28,721 nucleotides of DNA from Ruminococcaceae bacterium UBA7127 (GCA_002493005.1 DKXL01000022.1:1-28721), one strand, 5' to 3'. Shown: positions 1 to 8,521, counted from the stretch's first letter. Program-made: numbers and translations. The notes: generated by a model not told the origin, from the sequence alone.

Positions 1-1440
1 TGGCAGTCAAGCGGTGCTGACGGCTACACTGTAACCGAGCTTGCAAAAGACGGTGTAGGTACGGAAATTATACTTGAATTAAAGGACAATACCGACGAAG
101 AAAATTACGACGAATTTCTTGAGCAGTACAAGCTGCAAAGTCTTGTAAAAAAATACTCCGACTACATCCGCTATCCGATTATGATGGATATGACACGCAG
201 CAGAGTCAAGGAAGATACCAAAGACAGCGATAAGCCCGAATATGAGGATTTCACAGAAACAGAAACCCTCAACAGTATGGTTCCGATTTGGCAGCGCAGA
301 AAGCAGGATGTAGAACAAGAGGAATACGACAAATTTTATAATGAAAAGTTTATGACAATGGACAAGCCGCTGCGTACGATTGTTACTTCTGTTGAAGGTG
401 TTGTAACCTACAAGGCTTTGATGTTTATTCCACAGTCAACACCATATGACTACTACACAAAGGAATACAAAAAAGGTTTACAGCTCTATTCAAGCGGGGT
501 TCTCATTATGGAAAACTGCGAGGAGCTTGTTCCTGAACACTTCCGCTTTGTAAGAGGTGTTGTTGACAGTGCGGATTTGTCCCTTAACATATCAAGAGAA
601 ATGTTGCAACACGACCGCCACTTGATTACCATTGCTCAAAATCTTGAAAAGAAAATCAAGAATGAGTTAAGCGCTATGCTTGCAAACGACCGTGAGAATT
701 ATGAAAAGTTCTTCTCCGCATTCGGCAGACAGCTCAAGTACGGCATTGTGTCCGACTACGGTATGCACAAAGATGCATTGCAGGATCTTTTGATGTTCTA
801 TTCTTCAACAGAAAAGAAACTTGTTACACTCTCGGAGTATGTTGACAGAATGAAGGAAGAGCAAAAGTATATCTACTTTGCAACAGGCGAAAATGCCGCT
901 GCAATAGACACACTTCCGCAAACCGAGCTTATCCGTTCAAAGGGCTTTGAAATTCTTTATTGCACAGATGACGTTGACGAGTTTGCACTTCAGACTTTGA
1001 TGACATACAAAGAAAAGAAATTCTGTTCTGCAACAAACGATGACCTTGGCATTGATGCTGACGAAAACAAAGACGAAGAGCAAAACAGCGACGCACTGCT
1101 TACCTTTGTAAAAGAAACTCTCGGTGATAAGGTAAGCGAAGTTACAGCGTCCAAAAAACTTGTTTCTCACCCTGTATGTCTTACAGCAAAGGGCGGAATC
1201 TCATTTGAAATGGAAAAATATTTCAATTCTGTTCAGCCAAATTCGGGTATGAAAGCTCAGCGTGTGCTTGAACTCAATCTGTCGCACAACGCCGTTAAGA
1301 ATATGGAAGCCCTCATTCAAACCGATATTGAAAAGGCTAAAAAATACGCTGAAGTTCTCTATTGCCAGGCATTGCTGATTGCAGGACTTCCGCTTGAAAA
1401 TCCATCGGAATACACCGACCTCGTTTGCTCTATTATATAA
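1..1440 (+). CDS. htpG: Molecular chaperone HtpG (Hsp90), 5'-truncated by window edge
   Basis: Cytosolic Hsp90-family ATP-dependent chaperone. The frame is open from base 1 and gives 479 residues starting WQSSGADGYTV, the segment that follows the ATP-binding fold in HtpG. About 150 N-terminal residues are therefore missing to the left, and the first ATG at 181 is internal. Visible are the middle domain with the signature VRGVVDSADLSLNISREML at about residues 183-201, and the C-terminal dimerisation region with RVLELNLSHNAVKNM near residues 421-435. As in bacterial HtpG generally, there is no MEEVD tail. The gene ends at TAA and a strong hairpin terminator follows 30 bases later. I see no frameshift. 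Identification is firm from motif order and length. Confidence 0.95.
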   Translation, partial: WQSSGADGYTVTELAKDGVGTEIILELKDNTDEENYDEFLEQYKLQSLVKKYSDYIRYPIMMDMTRSRVKEDTKDSDKPEYEDFTETETLNSMVPIWQRRKQDVEQEEYDKFYNEKFMTMDKPLRTIVTSVEGVVTYKALMFIPQSTPYDYYTKEYKKGLQLYSSGVLIMENCEELVPEHFRFVRGVVDSADLSLNISREMLQHDRHLITIAQNLEKKIKNELSAMLANDRENYEKFFSAFGRQLKYGIVSDYGMHKDALQDLLMFYSSTEKKLVTLSEYVDRMKEEQKYIYFATGENAAAIDTLPQTELIRSKGFEILYCTDDVDEFALQTLMTYKEKKFCSATNDDLGIDADENKDEEQNSDALLTFVKETLGDKVSEVTASKKLVSHPVCLTAKGGISFEMEKYFNSVQPNSGMKAQRVLELNLSHNAVKNMEALIQTDIEKAKKYAEVLYCQALLIAGLPLENPSEYTDLVCSII

Positions 1441-1470
1441 GCACGAAGTTCCGATTGCAATTCTACAGTG

Positions 1471-1503
1471 AAAAACACCGCTGATAATCAGCGGTGTTTT
1501 TTT
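1471..1503. terminator. Bidirectional terminator between htpG and the HD-domain gene
   Basis: Perfect hairpin AACACCGCTGA-TAA-TCAGCGGTGTT followed by a T run on the plus strand. The A run on its left gives TTTTT after the same stem on the minus strand. It therefore suits both htpG and the convergent minus-strand operon ending at 1644. Confidence 0.85.
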
Positions 1504-1523
1504 GATTTTATGGGGAACGGATT

Positions 1524-1545
1524 GAATTGTGAGCGGCGTCACGCC
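1524..1545 (+). repeat. Short palindromic repeat, copy 1
   Basis: The 22 bases GAATTGTGAGCGGCGTCACGCC-type unit is identical to bases 1620-1641. The core GGCGTCACGCC is an odd-length palindrome. This copy lies just after the htpG terminator and lacks the GCTT extension of copies 2 and 3. Confidence 0.7.
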
Positions 1546-1616
1546 TTTTCTAAACTTGATATCAAGCTGAATGAAAATAGTCGGGCAGAAAAGTTTTGTC
1601 ATCATCAAGCTGTCTG

Positions 1617-1645
1617 CTCGAATTGTGAGCGGCGTCACGCCGCTT
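1617..1645 (+). repeat. Short palindromic repeat, copy 2
   Basis: A 29-base copy containing the perfect odd palindrome AGCGGCGTCACGCCGCT. Its right end overlaps the stop codon (1644-1646, minus strand) of the HD-domain gene. It matches copy 3 inside spmA at 26 of 29 bases when copy 3 is read on the minus strand. The 22-base core is identical to copy 1. Confidence 0.7.
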
Positions 1646-2240
1646 ATTCGTCCTTTATTCTGCCTTTTTTAAGGTTTGGCAGAATAAAATTATCCTTTGA
1701 ATAGTTCCATAGTATTTGCGAGCCGCCGGCAGTGTTTTCATTGCGTTTTAAAATTTGACTAAGCTTTACTTCGTGCTCAGCCCACGCTCTTCCGTCAGTT
1801 GCAGAGTTGAGCATTGTCGGCTGAATATTGTCAAGCGTATGGGCAAACTTTGCCTCTTTGCTCTTTCCAAACTCAAACTCCTCCCACAAGGATTTCAGCT
1901 TTTCGCACTGATCATCCGGTAAAAGTCCAAAAATCCTGTTTGCAGCCTTTTGTTCACGCTCATGCTGTGTTTTCAAGCCTTTATCGTCATAGGCATATGT
2001 ATCTCCTGCATCAATCTCAACAATATCGTGAATCAGGAGCATTATAATTGTTTTGAGCACATCAATATCATCATTTGCATATTCGCTTAAAAGCACAGCC
2101 ATAATAGCCATATGCCATGCATGCTCGGCATCGTTTTCTTTGCGCACTGCATTTGAAAGATATGTCTGGCGCGTGATTAGCTTTTCTTTGTCGATTTCTC
2201 TTATAAAATCAAACTGTCTGTCAATTCTTGATTTTTCCAT
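1644..2240 (-). CDS. HD-domain nucleotidase-like phosphohydrolase (YfbR/HDDC2 type)
   Basis: A 198-residue HD-superfamily metal-dependent phosphohydrolase. The pattern is H40 in AEHAWHMA, H71-D72 in LLIHDIVEIDAGDT with E75, and D137 in AHTLDNIQPTML. This fits the HD_3 family that includes 5'-deoxynucleotidase YfbR and HDDC2, so removing phosphate from a (deoxy)nucleoside monophosphate is the likely reaction; the exact substrate is inferred. I chose the ATG at 2240 because GAGGT lies just upstream; a longer open frame to 2333 would run into the symporter gene. It starts 10 bases after the symporter stop, so it is probably the last gene of that operon. The last codons overlap an 11-bp inverted repeat (1654-1688) and the stop overlaps a short repeat. 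Confidence 0.8.
   Translation of the reverse strand: MEKSRIDRQFDFIREIDKEKLITRQTYLSNAVRKENDAEHAWHMAIMAVLLSEYANDDIDVLKTIIMLLIHDIVEIDAGDTYAYDDKGLKTQHEREQKAANRIFGLLPDDQCEKLKSLWEEFEFGKSKEAKFAHTLDNIQPTMLNSATDGRAWAEHEVKLSQILKRNENTAGGSQILWNYSKDNFILPNLKKGRIKDE
1654..1688. repeat. 11-bp inverted repeat inside the 3' end of the HD-domain gene
   Basis: TTTATTCTGCC at 1654-1664 is the exact reverse complement of GGCAGAATAAA at 1678-1688, with a 13-base loop. It covers codons for the C-terminal ILPNLKKGRI segment. No T run follows on the minus strand, so it is not a standard terminator. It may be an RNA 3'-end stabiliser. Confidence 0.55.
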
Positions 2241-2250
2241 TTTGACCTCG

Positions 2251-3705
2251 TTACTTGTCAACCGTAGGAATCGGCGTTTTGTCAAACTCGTCGAGTCGGT
2301 TGCCATACATATAGTAATTAGTTTCTTTGACAATGACAGGTGACAACGCTATGACTGCAAAAATATTAGGCAGCGCCATAAGTGCGTTAAATATATCAGC
2401 CATAGTCCAAACAATATCCAGAGCAGTAATCGGAGCAATAAACAGAACTACAATAAATATCAGCTTGTATGGAATTATTCCTTTTTTTCCAAATAGATAT
2501 TCAATACATCGCTCGCCATAGTATGACCATCCTAAAATTGTTGAAAATGCAAATAAAACAATACCCACAACCAATATCGGAGTGCCGATAACAGGAATCT
2601 GTGCAAATGCGGCTGAGGTCAGGGAATCGCCGTCAACTGTCTTTAAATCAATATTCGGGTTTTTTATACATGAGCTTACAATTACAAGACCCGTCATAAG
2701 GCACACTACGACAGTATCCCAAAACGTTCCCGTTGATGAAATCATCGCCTGACGAACCGGATTTCTTGACTGCGCAGCAGACGCCACAATTGGAGCCGAG
2801 CCCATACCGGATTCATTGCTGAAAAGTCCCCTTGCAATTCCATAACGTGCTGCTGCCATTATGCCTGCTCCAATAAGTCCGCCGCCCATAGCCTTTGGAG
2901 AAAATGCCGCAGTAATTATGGTGCAGACAGCCTGCCACAACACATCGCTGTTGATGAAAAGAATAATTATACAGCCCAAAACATAGAGCACAGCCATAAG
3001 AGGAACAAAAGCTTCACAAACCCTGGAAATTGACTTAATGCCTCCAAAAATTACGAGTGCCGTGCAAATGGTAACTATAATACCAGAAATAAACGCAACA
3101 AGCGAAACATCTGAGCCAAACAGATTAATAACCAAAGTTTTTTCAGGGTTAAAGGTGTTATCCATAACCTTTGCAATGGCATTTGTCTGAACACTGCAAC
3201 CGATTCCAAATGATGCAAGCGCTGCAAACAATGCAAATAAAATTGCAAGCCATTTCATACTGCGTTTTTTGCCGCCGATTTTTGGATGAATGCCGCGCTC
3301 AATCGCATACATTGCGCCGCCCTGCATTCTGCCATCCTTAGTCTTTACACGATATTTAACGGCGATAAGCGACTCGGAATATTTTGTTGCCATTCCGAGT
3401 ATTCCCGCAATCCAGCACCAGAACACCGCTCCTGCGCCGCCCAATGCAACAGCTGTACCTACGCCGATAATGTTTCCTGTACCGATTGTTGAGGCAAGCG
3501 CAGTTGTAAGAGCCTGAAACGGACTTATATCTCCGTCAACCTCAGAATCCTTGGTAACAGATAGTTTGATTGCCTTAAAGGTTTTGCGCTGCATAAACTT
3601 TGTTCTGCAAGTCATAAAAATATGAGTGCCAACTAAAATAATAATCATCGGCAATCCCCATAGCAAATCATTAAATGATGTTGCTATGTCATTAAGAAAA
3701 TCCAT
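2251..3705 (-). CDS. Sodium:alanine symporter family protein (AGCS)
   Basis: A 484-residue inner-membrane secondary transporter of the alanine or glycine:cation symporter (AGCS) family, which imports small neutral amino acids with sodium. The family signature is present: TIGTGNIIGVGTAVALGGAG near residues 93-112, then the GAVFWCWIAGILGMATKYSE stretch and FSNESGMGSAPIVASAA in the second half. About ten to eleven hydrophobic spans are visible and the length is normal. Start ATG at 3705 follows AAGGAGAG at good spacing. It lies 46 bases after the HAD phosphatase with no clear promoter between, so it is probably cotranscribed. Whether alanine, glycine or glutamine is carried cannot be read from sequence. 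Confidence 0.9.
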   Translation of the reverse strand: MDFLNDIATSFNDLLWGLPMIIILVGTHIFMTCRTKFMQRKTFKAIKLSVTKDSEVDGDISPFQALTTALASTIGTGNIIGVGTAVALGGAGAVFWCWIAGILGMATKYSESLIAVKYRVKTKDGRMQGGAMYAIERGIHPKIGGKKRSMKWLAILFALFAALASFGIGCSVQTNAIAKVMDNTFNPEKTLVINLFGSDVSLVAFISGIIVTICTALVIFGGIKSISRVCEAFVPLMAVLYVLGCIIILFINSDVLWQAVCTIITAAFSPKAMGGGLIGAGIMAAARYGIARGLFSNESGMGSAPIVASAAQSRNPVRQAMISSTGTFWDTVVVCLMTGLVIVSSCIKNPNIDLKTVDGDSLTSAAFAQIPVIGTPILVVGIVLFAFSTILGWSYYGERCIEYLFGKKGIIPYKLIFIVVLFIAPITALDIVWTMADIFNALMALPNIFAVIALSPVIVKETNYYMYGNRLDEFDKTPIPTVDK

Positions 3706-3751
3706 TTCACTTCTCTCCTTAATTTTTTAGTTAAAACCATATCTAACCGCC

Positions 3752-4405
3752 TTATTTTTGTATTATTATTTTTTTAACCTGCATAAGGTCTTTTGCCACA
3801 TCGTACAACAACGGTTTTATCTCATCAGACGGCATATCAAGATCCGGTACCATAATTGTTTTGCATCCTGCCGCACTTGCAGATTTAATTCCGTTTGGCG
3901 AGTCCTCAAGAGCAATACATTCCTGAGGTTTCAGCCCAAGCCTATCTGCCGCACACAAATAAATATCCGGCTGCGGCTTACCTCTTTTTACCATTGAGGC
4001 ACACACAATTTCATCAAAGTATTCATACAATCCCAGCCTGCTCAGATAAGATTTTGTACGCTCTGGTGCAGTTGCCGTAGCAAGTGCTGTTTTGTACCCG
4101 TTTTCTTTCAGAAATTGCAAAAGTTCTTCTGCCCCGCATTTTGGTTCTATTCCGTTTTCTTCTATGTATTTGTCCATAAGTTCAATGCGCTTATCATGAA
4201 CCGCATAATAATCAAAATCATCGCCGAAATATCCCTTTAACCGTTTTATAGCATACACTCTTGCCATTGAGCGAATACTGAGCGCATGGTGCGTTTGCAT
4301 CGGATATCCATAAAAATTTGCCGCCTCACACCAAAAACGCACATACAGCTTTTCTGTATCAAGAATGACTCCGTCCATATCTGAGATAACACCTTTAATC
4401 TTCAC
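3752..4405 (-). CDS. HAD-superfamily phosphatase (beta-phosphoglucomutase-like subfamily IA)
   Basis: A 217-residue soluble HAD hydrolase. Motif I is SDMDGVILDTE with nucleophile D9 and acid/base D11. Motif II is the threonine in ALATATAPERT, motif III the lysine in KRGKPQPDIY, and motif IV the acidic pair in CIALEDSPNGI. A helical cap follows motif I, as in beta-phosphoglucomutase and similar sugar-phosphate phosphatases; the substrate is unknown. I chose GTG at 4405 because AGGAGG sits seven bases upstream, rather than the in-frame ATG at 4438. This start lies inside the last codons of the EamA transporter gene (11-base overlap), which suggests translational coupling. Confidence 0.85.
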   Translation of the reverse strand: MKIKGVISDMDGVILDTEKLYVRFWCEAANFYGYPMQTHHALSIRSMARVYAIKRLKGYFGDDFDYYAVHDKRIELMDKYIEENGIEPKCGAEELLQFLKENGYKTALATATAPERTKSYLSRLGLYEYFDEIVCASMVKRGKPQPDIYLCAADRLGLKPQECIALEDSPNGIKSASAAGCKTIMVPDLDMPSDEIKPLLYDVAKDLMQVKKIIIQK

Positions 4406-5321
4406 CGCTTTTCCTCCTTTTGATGTTAACAAGGACAATTCCTGTCGATATCAGCACAAGAGATACCAGCGTTTCAATTCTGAGCACTGCTTCGCCAAGC
4501 AAAATTGCAGACAGAAATGTTCCAAACACCGGAACAAGCAAATTGAATATTGATATTCTGCTTGCCTGATGATGCTTTAAAAGTGCAGTCCAGAGTGAGA
4601 AAGCCGCCGCCGACACAAAGGCAAGCCAAAGTAAAATCAAAACGCTTTGCACGTTATCAAATACAAGTTTTCCTCCGCAAGCAAGCCCTGATAAAAGCAA
4701 CACTGCTCCCCCTATAATTAACTGAAATGCAGTAACCTTTATCGGATTTCTGTTCAATGCAACTTTTTTGGAAATAATATTTCCTGCCGCAGCCGAAATG
4801 GTGGAAAATAAAATCAACATATCACCAAACATTGTGTCAGTCGACACAGCGCCGCCTCTGTTGATTGCAAGCACTCTGGCAAATCCGATAACACATCCAA
4901 GTATCTTAAAAACATTTAACTTGTCCGATCTAAAAAACAATGGTACGGCAAGTACAGTAAAAAACGACCCACAGGCGGTAATGATAGAAGTATTTGTGCC
5001 GCTTGTAAAGCCTATGCCGATATATGTAAAAATATACTGCGCCGCTGTCTGAACTAACCCAAGACCTGTCACGGGCAGTATATCATTTTTGTTTAATTTC
5101 GGAAGTTTTTTGTCTGTTATCCACACAGTCAAATAGACCATAGCTCCGGCAATCATAAAGCGCAAACCTGCAAAAATCAGCTTTGCGCCGATGTCGCCCT
5201 CCCCAATAGAAAACGACGTGTAACCCAATTTTATAAAAGGAAATGCCGTTCCCCACAGCAGAGTGCAGAGTATTGCAATAAAATATGATGCAGTTGTATT
5301 TTTTATAAGTTTTGTAAACAT
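4395..5321 (-). CDS. EamA/DMT-superfamily transporter
   Basis: A 308-residue polytopic membrane protein of the drug/metabolite transporter superfamily. About ten hydrophobic segments form two repeated halves. GTAFPFIKLGY in the first helix region and GIGFTSGTNTSIITA near residue 98 are typical EamA features. The basic tail NIKRRKSGED is cytoplasmic in such proteins. These exporters carry amino acids, nucleosides or other small metabolites; nothing here fixes the substrate. The start ATG at 5321 has only a weak ribosome binding site. It lies between trxB (61 bases upstream) and the overlapping HAD gene, so it appears to be an operon member. Confidence 0.85.
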   Translation of the reverse strand: MFTKLIKNTTASYFIAILCTLLWGTAFPFIKLGYTSFSIGEGDIGAKLIFAGLRFMIAGAMVYLTVWITDKKLPKLNKNDILPVTGLGLVQTAAQYIFTYIGIGFTSGTNTSIITACGSFFTVLAVPLFFRSDKLNVFKILGCVIGFARVLAINRGGAVSTDTMFGDMLILFSTISAAAGNIISKKVALNRNPIKVTAFQLIIGGAVLLLSGLACGGKLVFDNVQSVLILLWLAFVSAAAFSLWTALLKHHQASRISIFNLLVPVFGTFLSAILLGEAVLRIETLVSLVLISTGIVLVNIKRRKSGED

Positions 5322-5382
5322 TGTATCACACTTATTTTTTTATTTTGCAAATGTCGATTAATTGATTTGTATGCTGACTCAA

Positions 5383-6288
5383 TCATTGTTTCTCTAAATA
5401 TTCATCAGCACTTAAAACGGCATTTGCTCCGTCACAGCAGGCTGTAATAATCTGTCTTAATCTTTTTGTGCGAATATCTCCTGCCGCAAAAAGTCCGTCA
5501 GTTGATGTTTTGCAGCTTTCGTCGGCAACAATATATCCGTTATTGTCAAGCGTAACAATTTTCTTGACAGGCAGACTTCGAGGCGCAAGTCCAACCGCTA
5601 CAAACACACCGTCTGTCTTAAGCTTTCTGCCGTCCTTAAGCCGCACTGAGTTTACGCTTGATTCTCCTAGAATTTGGATAACCTCATTATTATATATTAT
5701 ATCTGTATTATTTGTTTTTTCAAGTTCTTTTACAAGTATACGCTCCGCTTTCAGTTTACTTCTGCGGTGTACAAGAAAAACTCTGCGGCAAATCTTTGAA
5801 AGATACAAAGCATCGCTTACGGCGGTGTTGCCGCCGCCTACAACAGTCACTACCTTGTCCTTAAAGAAAAATCCGTCGCACACGGCACAATAGCTTACAC
5901 CCTTACCTGCAAATTCTTCTTCACCGCTTACCCCAAGATTTTTGTGTGATGCTCCTGCACAGAAAATTACGGTTTTGGCGCGATAATTTTTCTTTGCACA
6001 TCCAACTGTAAAAATTCCGTCTGATTTTTCTATATTTTGAACTTCATCTTTTACAAATTGAGTCCCAAGTTCTTTTGCGTGAGCGTAAAACTTTTGCATA
6101 AGTTCAAATCCGCTTATATTCGAAAAGCCTGTGTAGTTATCAACCTCATCGGCAAGAGCCGCCGAGCTGCCCGCAGGCGGAGCAGGATCAATTACAATAA
6201 AATCATATCCGTTCCTTGCAGCGTACAATGCCGCAGTCAGACCCGACGCCCCTCCGCCGGCTATTATCAAATCGTACACCTTATTCAT
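5383..6288 (-). CDS. trxB: Thioredoxin-disulfide reductase
   Basis: A 301-residue NADPH-dependent flavoprotein that reduces thioredoxin. In order: FAD-binding GGGASG at residues 11-16 (GGGPAG is more common), redox-active C134-A-V-C137, NADPH-binding GGGNTA at 151-156, the HRR motif at 174-176 that contacts the NADPH phosphate, and the C-terminal GLFAAGDIRTKRLRQIITA flavin motif. Its ATG overlaps the end of trxA by eight bases and GGAG lies upstream inside trxA, so the pair should be translated together. Length and motif spacing are normal for the low-molecular-weight bacterial enzyme. Confidence 0.95.
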   Translation of the reverse strand: MNKVYDLIIAGGGASGLTAALYAARNGYDFIVIDPAPPAGSSAALADEVDNYTGFSNISGFELMQKFYAHAKELGTQFVKDEVQNIEKSDGIFTVGCAKKNYRAKTVIFCAGASHKNLGVSGEEEFAGKGVSYCAVCDGFFFKDKVVTVVGGGNTAVSDALYLSKICRRVFLVHRRSKLKAERILVKELEKTNNTDIIYNNEVIQILGESSVNSVRLKDGRKLKTDGVFVAVGLAPRSLPVKKIVTLDNNGYIVADESCKTSTDGLFAAGDIRTKRLRQIITACCDGANAVLSADEYLEKQ

Positions 6289-6616
6289 TAATGTACTCCG
6301 TTATTGCACTCATAATAGTGTCCTTGGGAACAACACCGGTAAGTCTAACCTTTTCGTCACCCTTGTTAATCAAAATAAGCGTGGGCACGCTTGAAACCGA
6401 ATAATAATCGGCAATATTGGCATCAGTGTCAATATCAACCTTAGCAATGTCGATTACATCGTCAAGCTCTGCGCCTACCTCATCAATAACAGGAGCAAGC
6501 ATTTTGCAGGGTGAACACCACGATGCAAAAAAATCCACAAGAACGGGACGAGATGAACCTAAAACTTCGTTTTTAAAACTCTGTGCGCTAACACTCTTAA
6601 TCATAATAATTTTCAT
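6281..6616 (-). CDS. trxA: Thioredoxin with a WCSPC active site
   Basis: A 111-residue cytosolic dithiol-disulfide oxidoreductase and partner of the adjacent reductase. The fold is recognisable from VLVDFFASWCSPCKMLAPV at about residues 25-43 and the cis-proline in SSVPTLILI. The active site is W33-C34-S-P-C37; most thioredoxins have WCGPC. I place the start at ATG 6616 with TTTGAG upstream. ATG 6604 is possible and gives a 107-residue protein, and a TTG at 6628 is less likely. It is the first gene of the run trxA-trxB-EamA-HAD-symporter-HD nucleotidase. A weak -10 (CATAAT) lies upstream but no convincing -35. Confidence 0.92.
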   Translation of the reverse strand: MKIIMIKSVSAQSFKNEVLGSSRPVLVDFFASWCSPCKMLAPVIDEVGAELDDVIDIAKVDIDTDANIADYYSVSSVPTLILINKGDEKVRLTGVVPKDTIMSAITEYINE

Positions 6617-6680
6617 AGCCTTTCTCAAATATATTATGATTTTAGTGTTGCCCGAGTTTAAACAATTATTAAAATAAGTT

Positions 6681-6709
6681 AAAAAGGTCGACTCAATACG
6701 AGCCGACCC
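6681..6709 (-). terminator. Terminator after the transketolase pair
   Basis: Read on the minus strand, GGTCGGCTC-GTATT-GAGTCGACC forms a nine-pair stem with one G-T pair, followed by TTTTT. It lies 17 bases after the transketolase stop and separates it from trxA. Confidence 0.85.
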
Positions 6710-6725
6710 TTAACTAACAAATATA

Positions 6726-7673
6726 TTAGCCTTCTTTAACTACATCTCTGATAACCTGAGCAATATGAGGCTGAGTAAGACCGAATTTGTCAAGAAGTTC
6801 GAGTGCAGGACCGCTGTAACCGAATCTGTCATTAACGCCAATCTTTGTTACCTTAACCGGACACTCTGCGCTTGTTACCTCACAAACCGCATCGCCCAAA
6901 CCTCCGATTACGTTATGCTCTTCAACAGTTATAATTCTGCCTGTTTCCTTTGCCGCCTTGATAATGATTTCTCTGTCAATAGGCTTAATTGTGTGAATAT
7001 TAATAAGTCTTGCATTAATACCCTCAGCTTCAAGCTCTTTAACAGCCTTAAGTGACTCGTTTACAACAAGACCTGTTGCAATAACGGTAACGTCGTTGCC
7101 CTCGTGCAATGTAATGCCCTTACCAAGCTCAAAGCTGTAATTGTCAGGGTCGTTAAAGCTGTCAATGGCAAGTCTGCCAAGACGAATGTATACAGGACCG
7201 TCATAATTGATAGCAGCCTTTGTTGCCTCAATCATCTCATAATGATCGGCAGGGTTTAATACTACCATACCCGGAATTGTACGCATAATGCCGATATCCT
7301 CAATACACTGATGTGTTGCGCCGTCCTCGCCTGTTGAAATACCTGCGTGACTTCCTGCAATCTTAACATTAAGATGCGGATAAGCAACAGAGTTTCTGAT
7401 TTGTTCAAAAGCTCTGCCCGTTGCAAACATTGCAAATGAAGCGGCAACAGGAATCATTCCTGATGCAGCCATACCTGCCGCAACACCTACCATATTACCC
7501 TCGGCAATACCGCAGTCAAAAAATCTTTCGGGAAATTCCTTTTTAAATACGCCTGTTTTTGTAGCTGCTGCAAGGTCAGCATCAAAAACGATAATATCTT
7601 TATTTGTCTTTGCAAGCTCGCAGAGAGCCATACCAAAGCTCTCTCTTGTTGCCTTTTTAATTGTCTGTGCCAT
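6726..7673 (-). CDS. Transketolase, C-terminal (pyrimidine-binding) subunit
   Basis: A 315-residue polypeptide matching the second half of transketolase, which transfers two-carbon units between sugar phosphates in the non-oxidative pentose phosphate pathway with thiamine diphosphate. The activating glutamate is E58 in FFDCGIAEGNMVGVAAGMA. The pyrimidine-binding domain is followed by the C-terminal transketolase domain with VTVIATGLVVNESLKAV. It is encoded separately from the N-terminal half, as in many Clostridia and Archaea. Its ATG overlaps the TGA of the upstream subunit gene as ATGA, which indicates coupled translation and a 1:1 complex. DXP synthase and pyruvate dehydrogenase E1 are related folds, but the two-gene form and lengths favour transketolase. 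Confidence 0.92.
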   Translation of the reverse strand: MAQTIKKATRESFGMALCELAKTNKDIIVFDADLAAATKTGVFKKEFPERFFDCGIAEGNMVGVAAGMAASGMIPVAASFAMFATGRAFEQIRNSVAYPHLNVKIAGSHAGISTGEDGATHQCIEDIGIMRTIPGMVVLNPADHYEMIEATKAAINYDGPVYIRLGRLAIDSFNDPDNYSFELGKGITLHEGNDVTVIATGLVVNESLKAVKELEAEGINARLINIHTIKPIDREIIIKAAKETGRIITVEEHNVIGGLGDAVCEVTSAECPVKVTKIGVNDRFGYSGPALELLDKFGLTQPHIAQVIRDVVKEG

Positions 7674-8521
7674 CAGCAGTTGCCCTCCAATCTGTCAATC
7701 TCAGCCTGAAGCTCAGCAGTAGCCTGCTCATACTGTTCTTGGTTCGGAGCAGTTCCGTGCCAACCAACCTGATTTTCCATAAATGAAACGCCCTTCCCCT
7801 TTACTGTCTTTGCAAGAATAGCTGTGGGCTTGCCTTTTACTGTTTTAGCTTTGTCAAAAGCATCAGCAATCTGATTAAAGTCGTGACCGTCAATCTTGAT
7901 TACCTCAAAGCCAAAGCTCTCGAATTTTTTGTCAAGAGGTTCAATACCTGCAACCTCTTCAACGGTGCCGTCAATTTGCAAACCGTTTTGGTCAACGATT
8001 ACAACAAGGTTGTCAAGATTCTGATGAGCGGCAAACATTGCAGCCTCCCAAACCTGACCTTCTTCAACCTCACCGTCACCGAGTACCGTATATGTGCGAT
8101 AGCTCTTGTTGTCAATCTTTGCCGCAAGTGCCATACCGCACGCTGCCGAAACACCCTGACCGAGTGAGCCTGTGCTCATATCAACGCCCGGAGTGCCCTT
8201 CATATCGGGATGACCCTGAAGCATAGCTCCTACGTGACGAAGTACGGTAAGCTCATTCCAGTCAAAAAATCCCTTTAATGCAAGTGTGGCATAAAGGCTT
8301 GGACAACAATGACCCTTTGACAGAACAAAACGATCTCTGTCTGCCCAATCAGGGTTCTTTGGGTCAACGTTCATCTCTTTAAAATACAGATAAGTAAAAA
8401 TATCTGCTGCCGAGAGTGAGCCGCCCGGATGACCCGACTTTGCGTGATAAGTACCGAGAATTGCGCCCATTCTTGACTTTGCGGCAAGAATTTGCAGCTG
8501 CTTGATTTCTGAACTATCCAT
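7673..8521 (-). CDS. Transketolase, N-terminal (thiamine diphosphate-binding) subunit
   Basis: A 282-residue N-terminal transketolase half. Substrate and cofactor residues are visible: H26 and H31 in YHAKSGHPGGSLSAADI, SKGHCCPSLYA at residues 68-78, and the thiamine diphosphate motif GDGEVEEG at 148-155 with N179 closing the GDG-N pattern. HGTAPN near the end is also conserved. The start ATG at 8521 follows AAAGGAATGG. It is transcribed from a clear promoter at 8586-8613 and coupled to the second subunit by an ATGA overlap. The two proteins should form one active enzyme in the cytosol. Confidence 0.92.
   Translation of the reverse strand: MDSSEIKQLQILAAKSRMGAILGTYHAKSGHPGGSLSAADIFTYLYFKEMNVDPKNPDWADRDRFVLSKGHCCPSLYATLALKGFFDWNELTVLRHVGAMLQGHPDMKGTPGVDMSTGSLGQGVSAACGMALAAKIDNKSYRTYTVLGDGEVEEGQVWEAAMFAAHQNLDNLVVIVDQNGLQIDGTVEEVAGIEPLDKKFESFGFEVIKIDGHDFNQIADAFDKAKTVKGKPTAILAKTVKGKGVSFMENQVGWHGTAPNQEQYEQATAELQAEIDRLEGNC

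Noticed and set aside
1201..1638. Minus-strand open frame of 145 codons across the htpG end and terminator
   Set aside because: It reads through the terminator and both repeats, is antisense to htpG and shows no protein family character.
1524..1645. CRISPR array
   Set aside because: There are only two units with one 74-base spacer, no further repeats, and no cas genes in the window.
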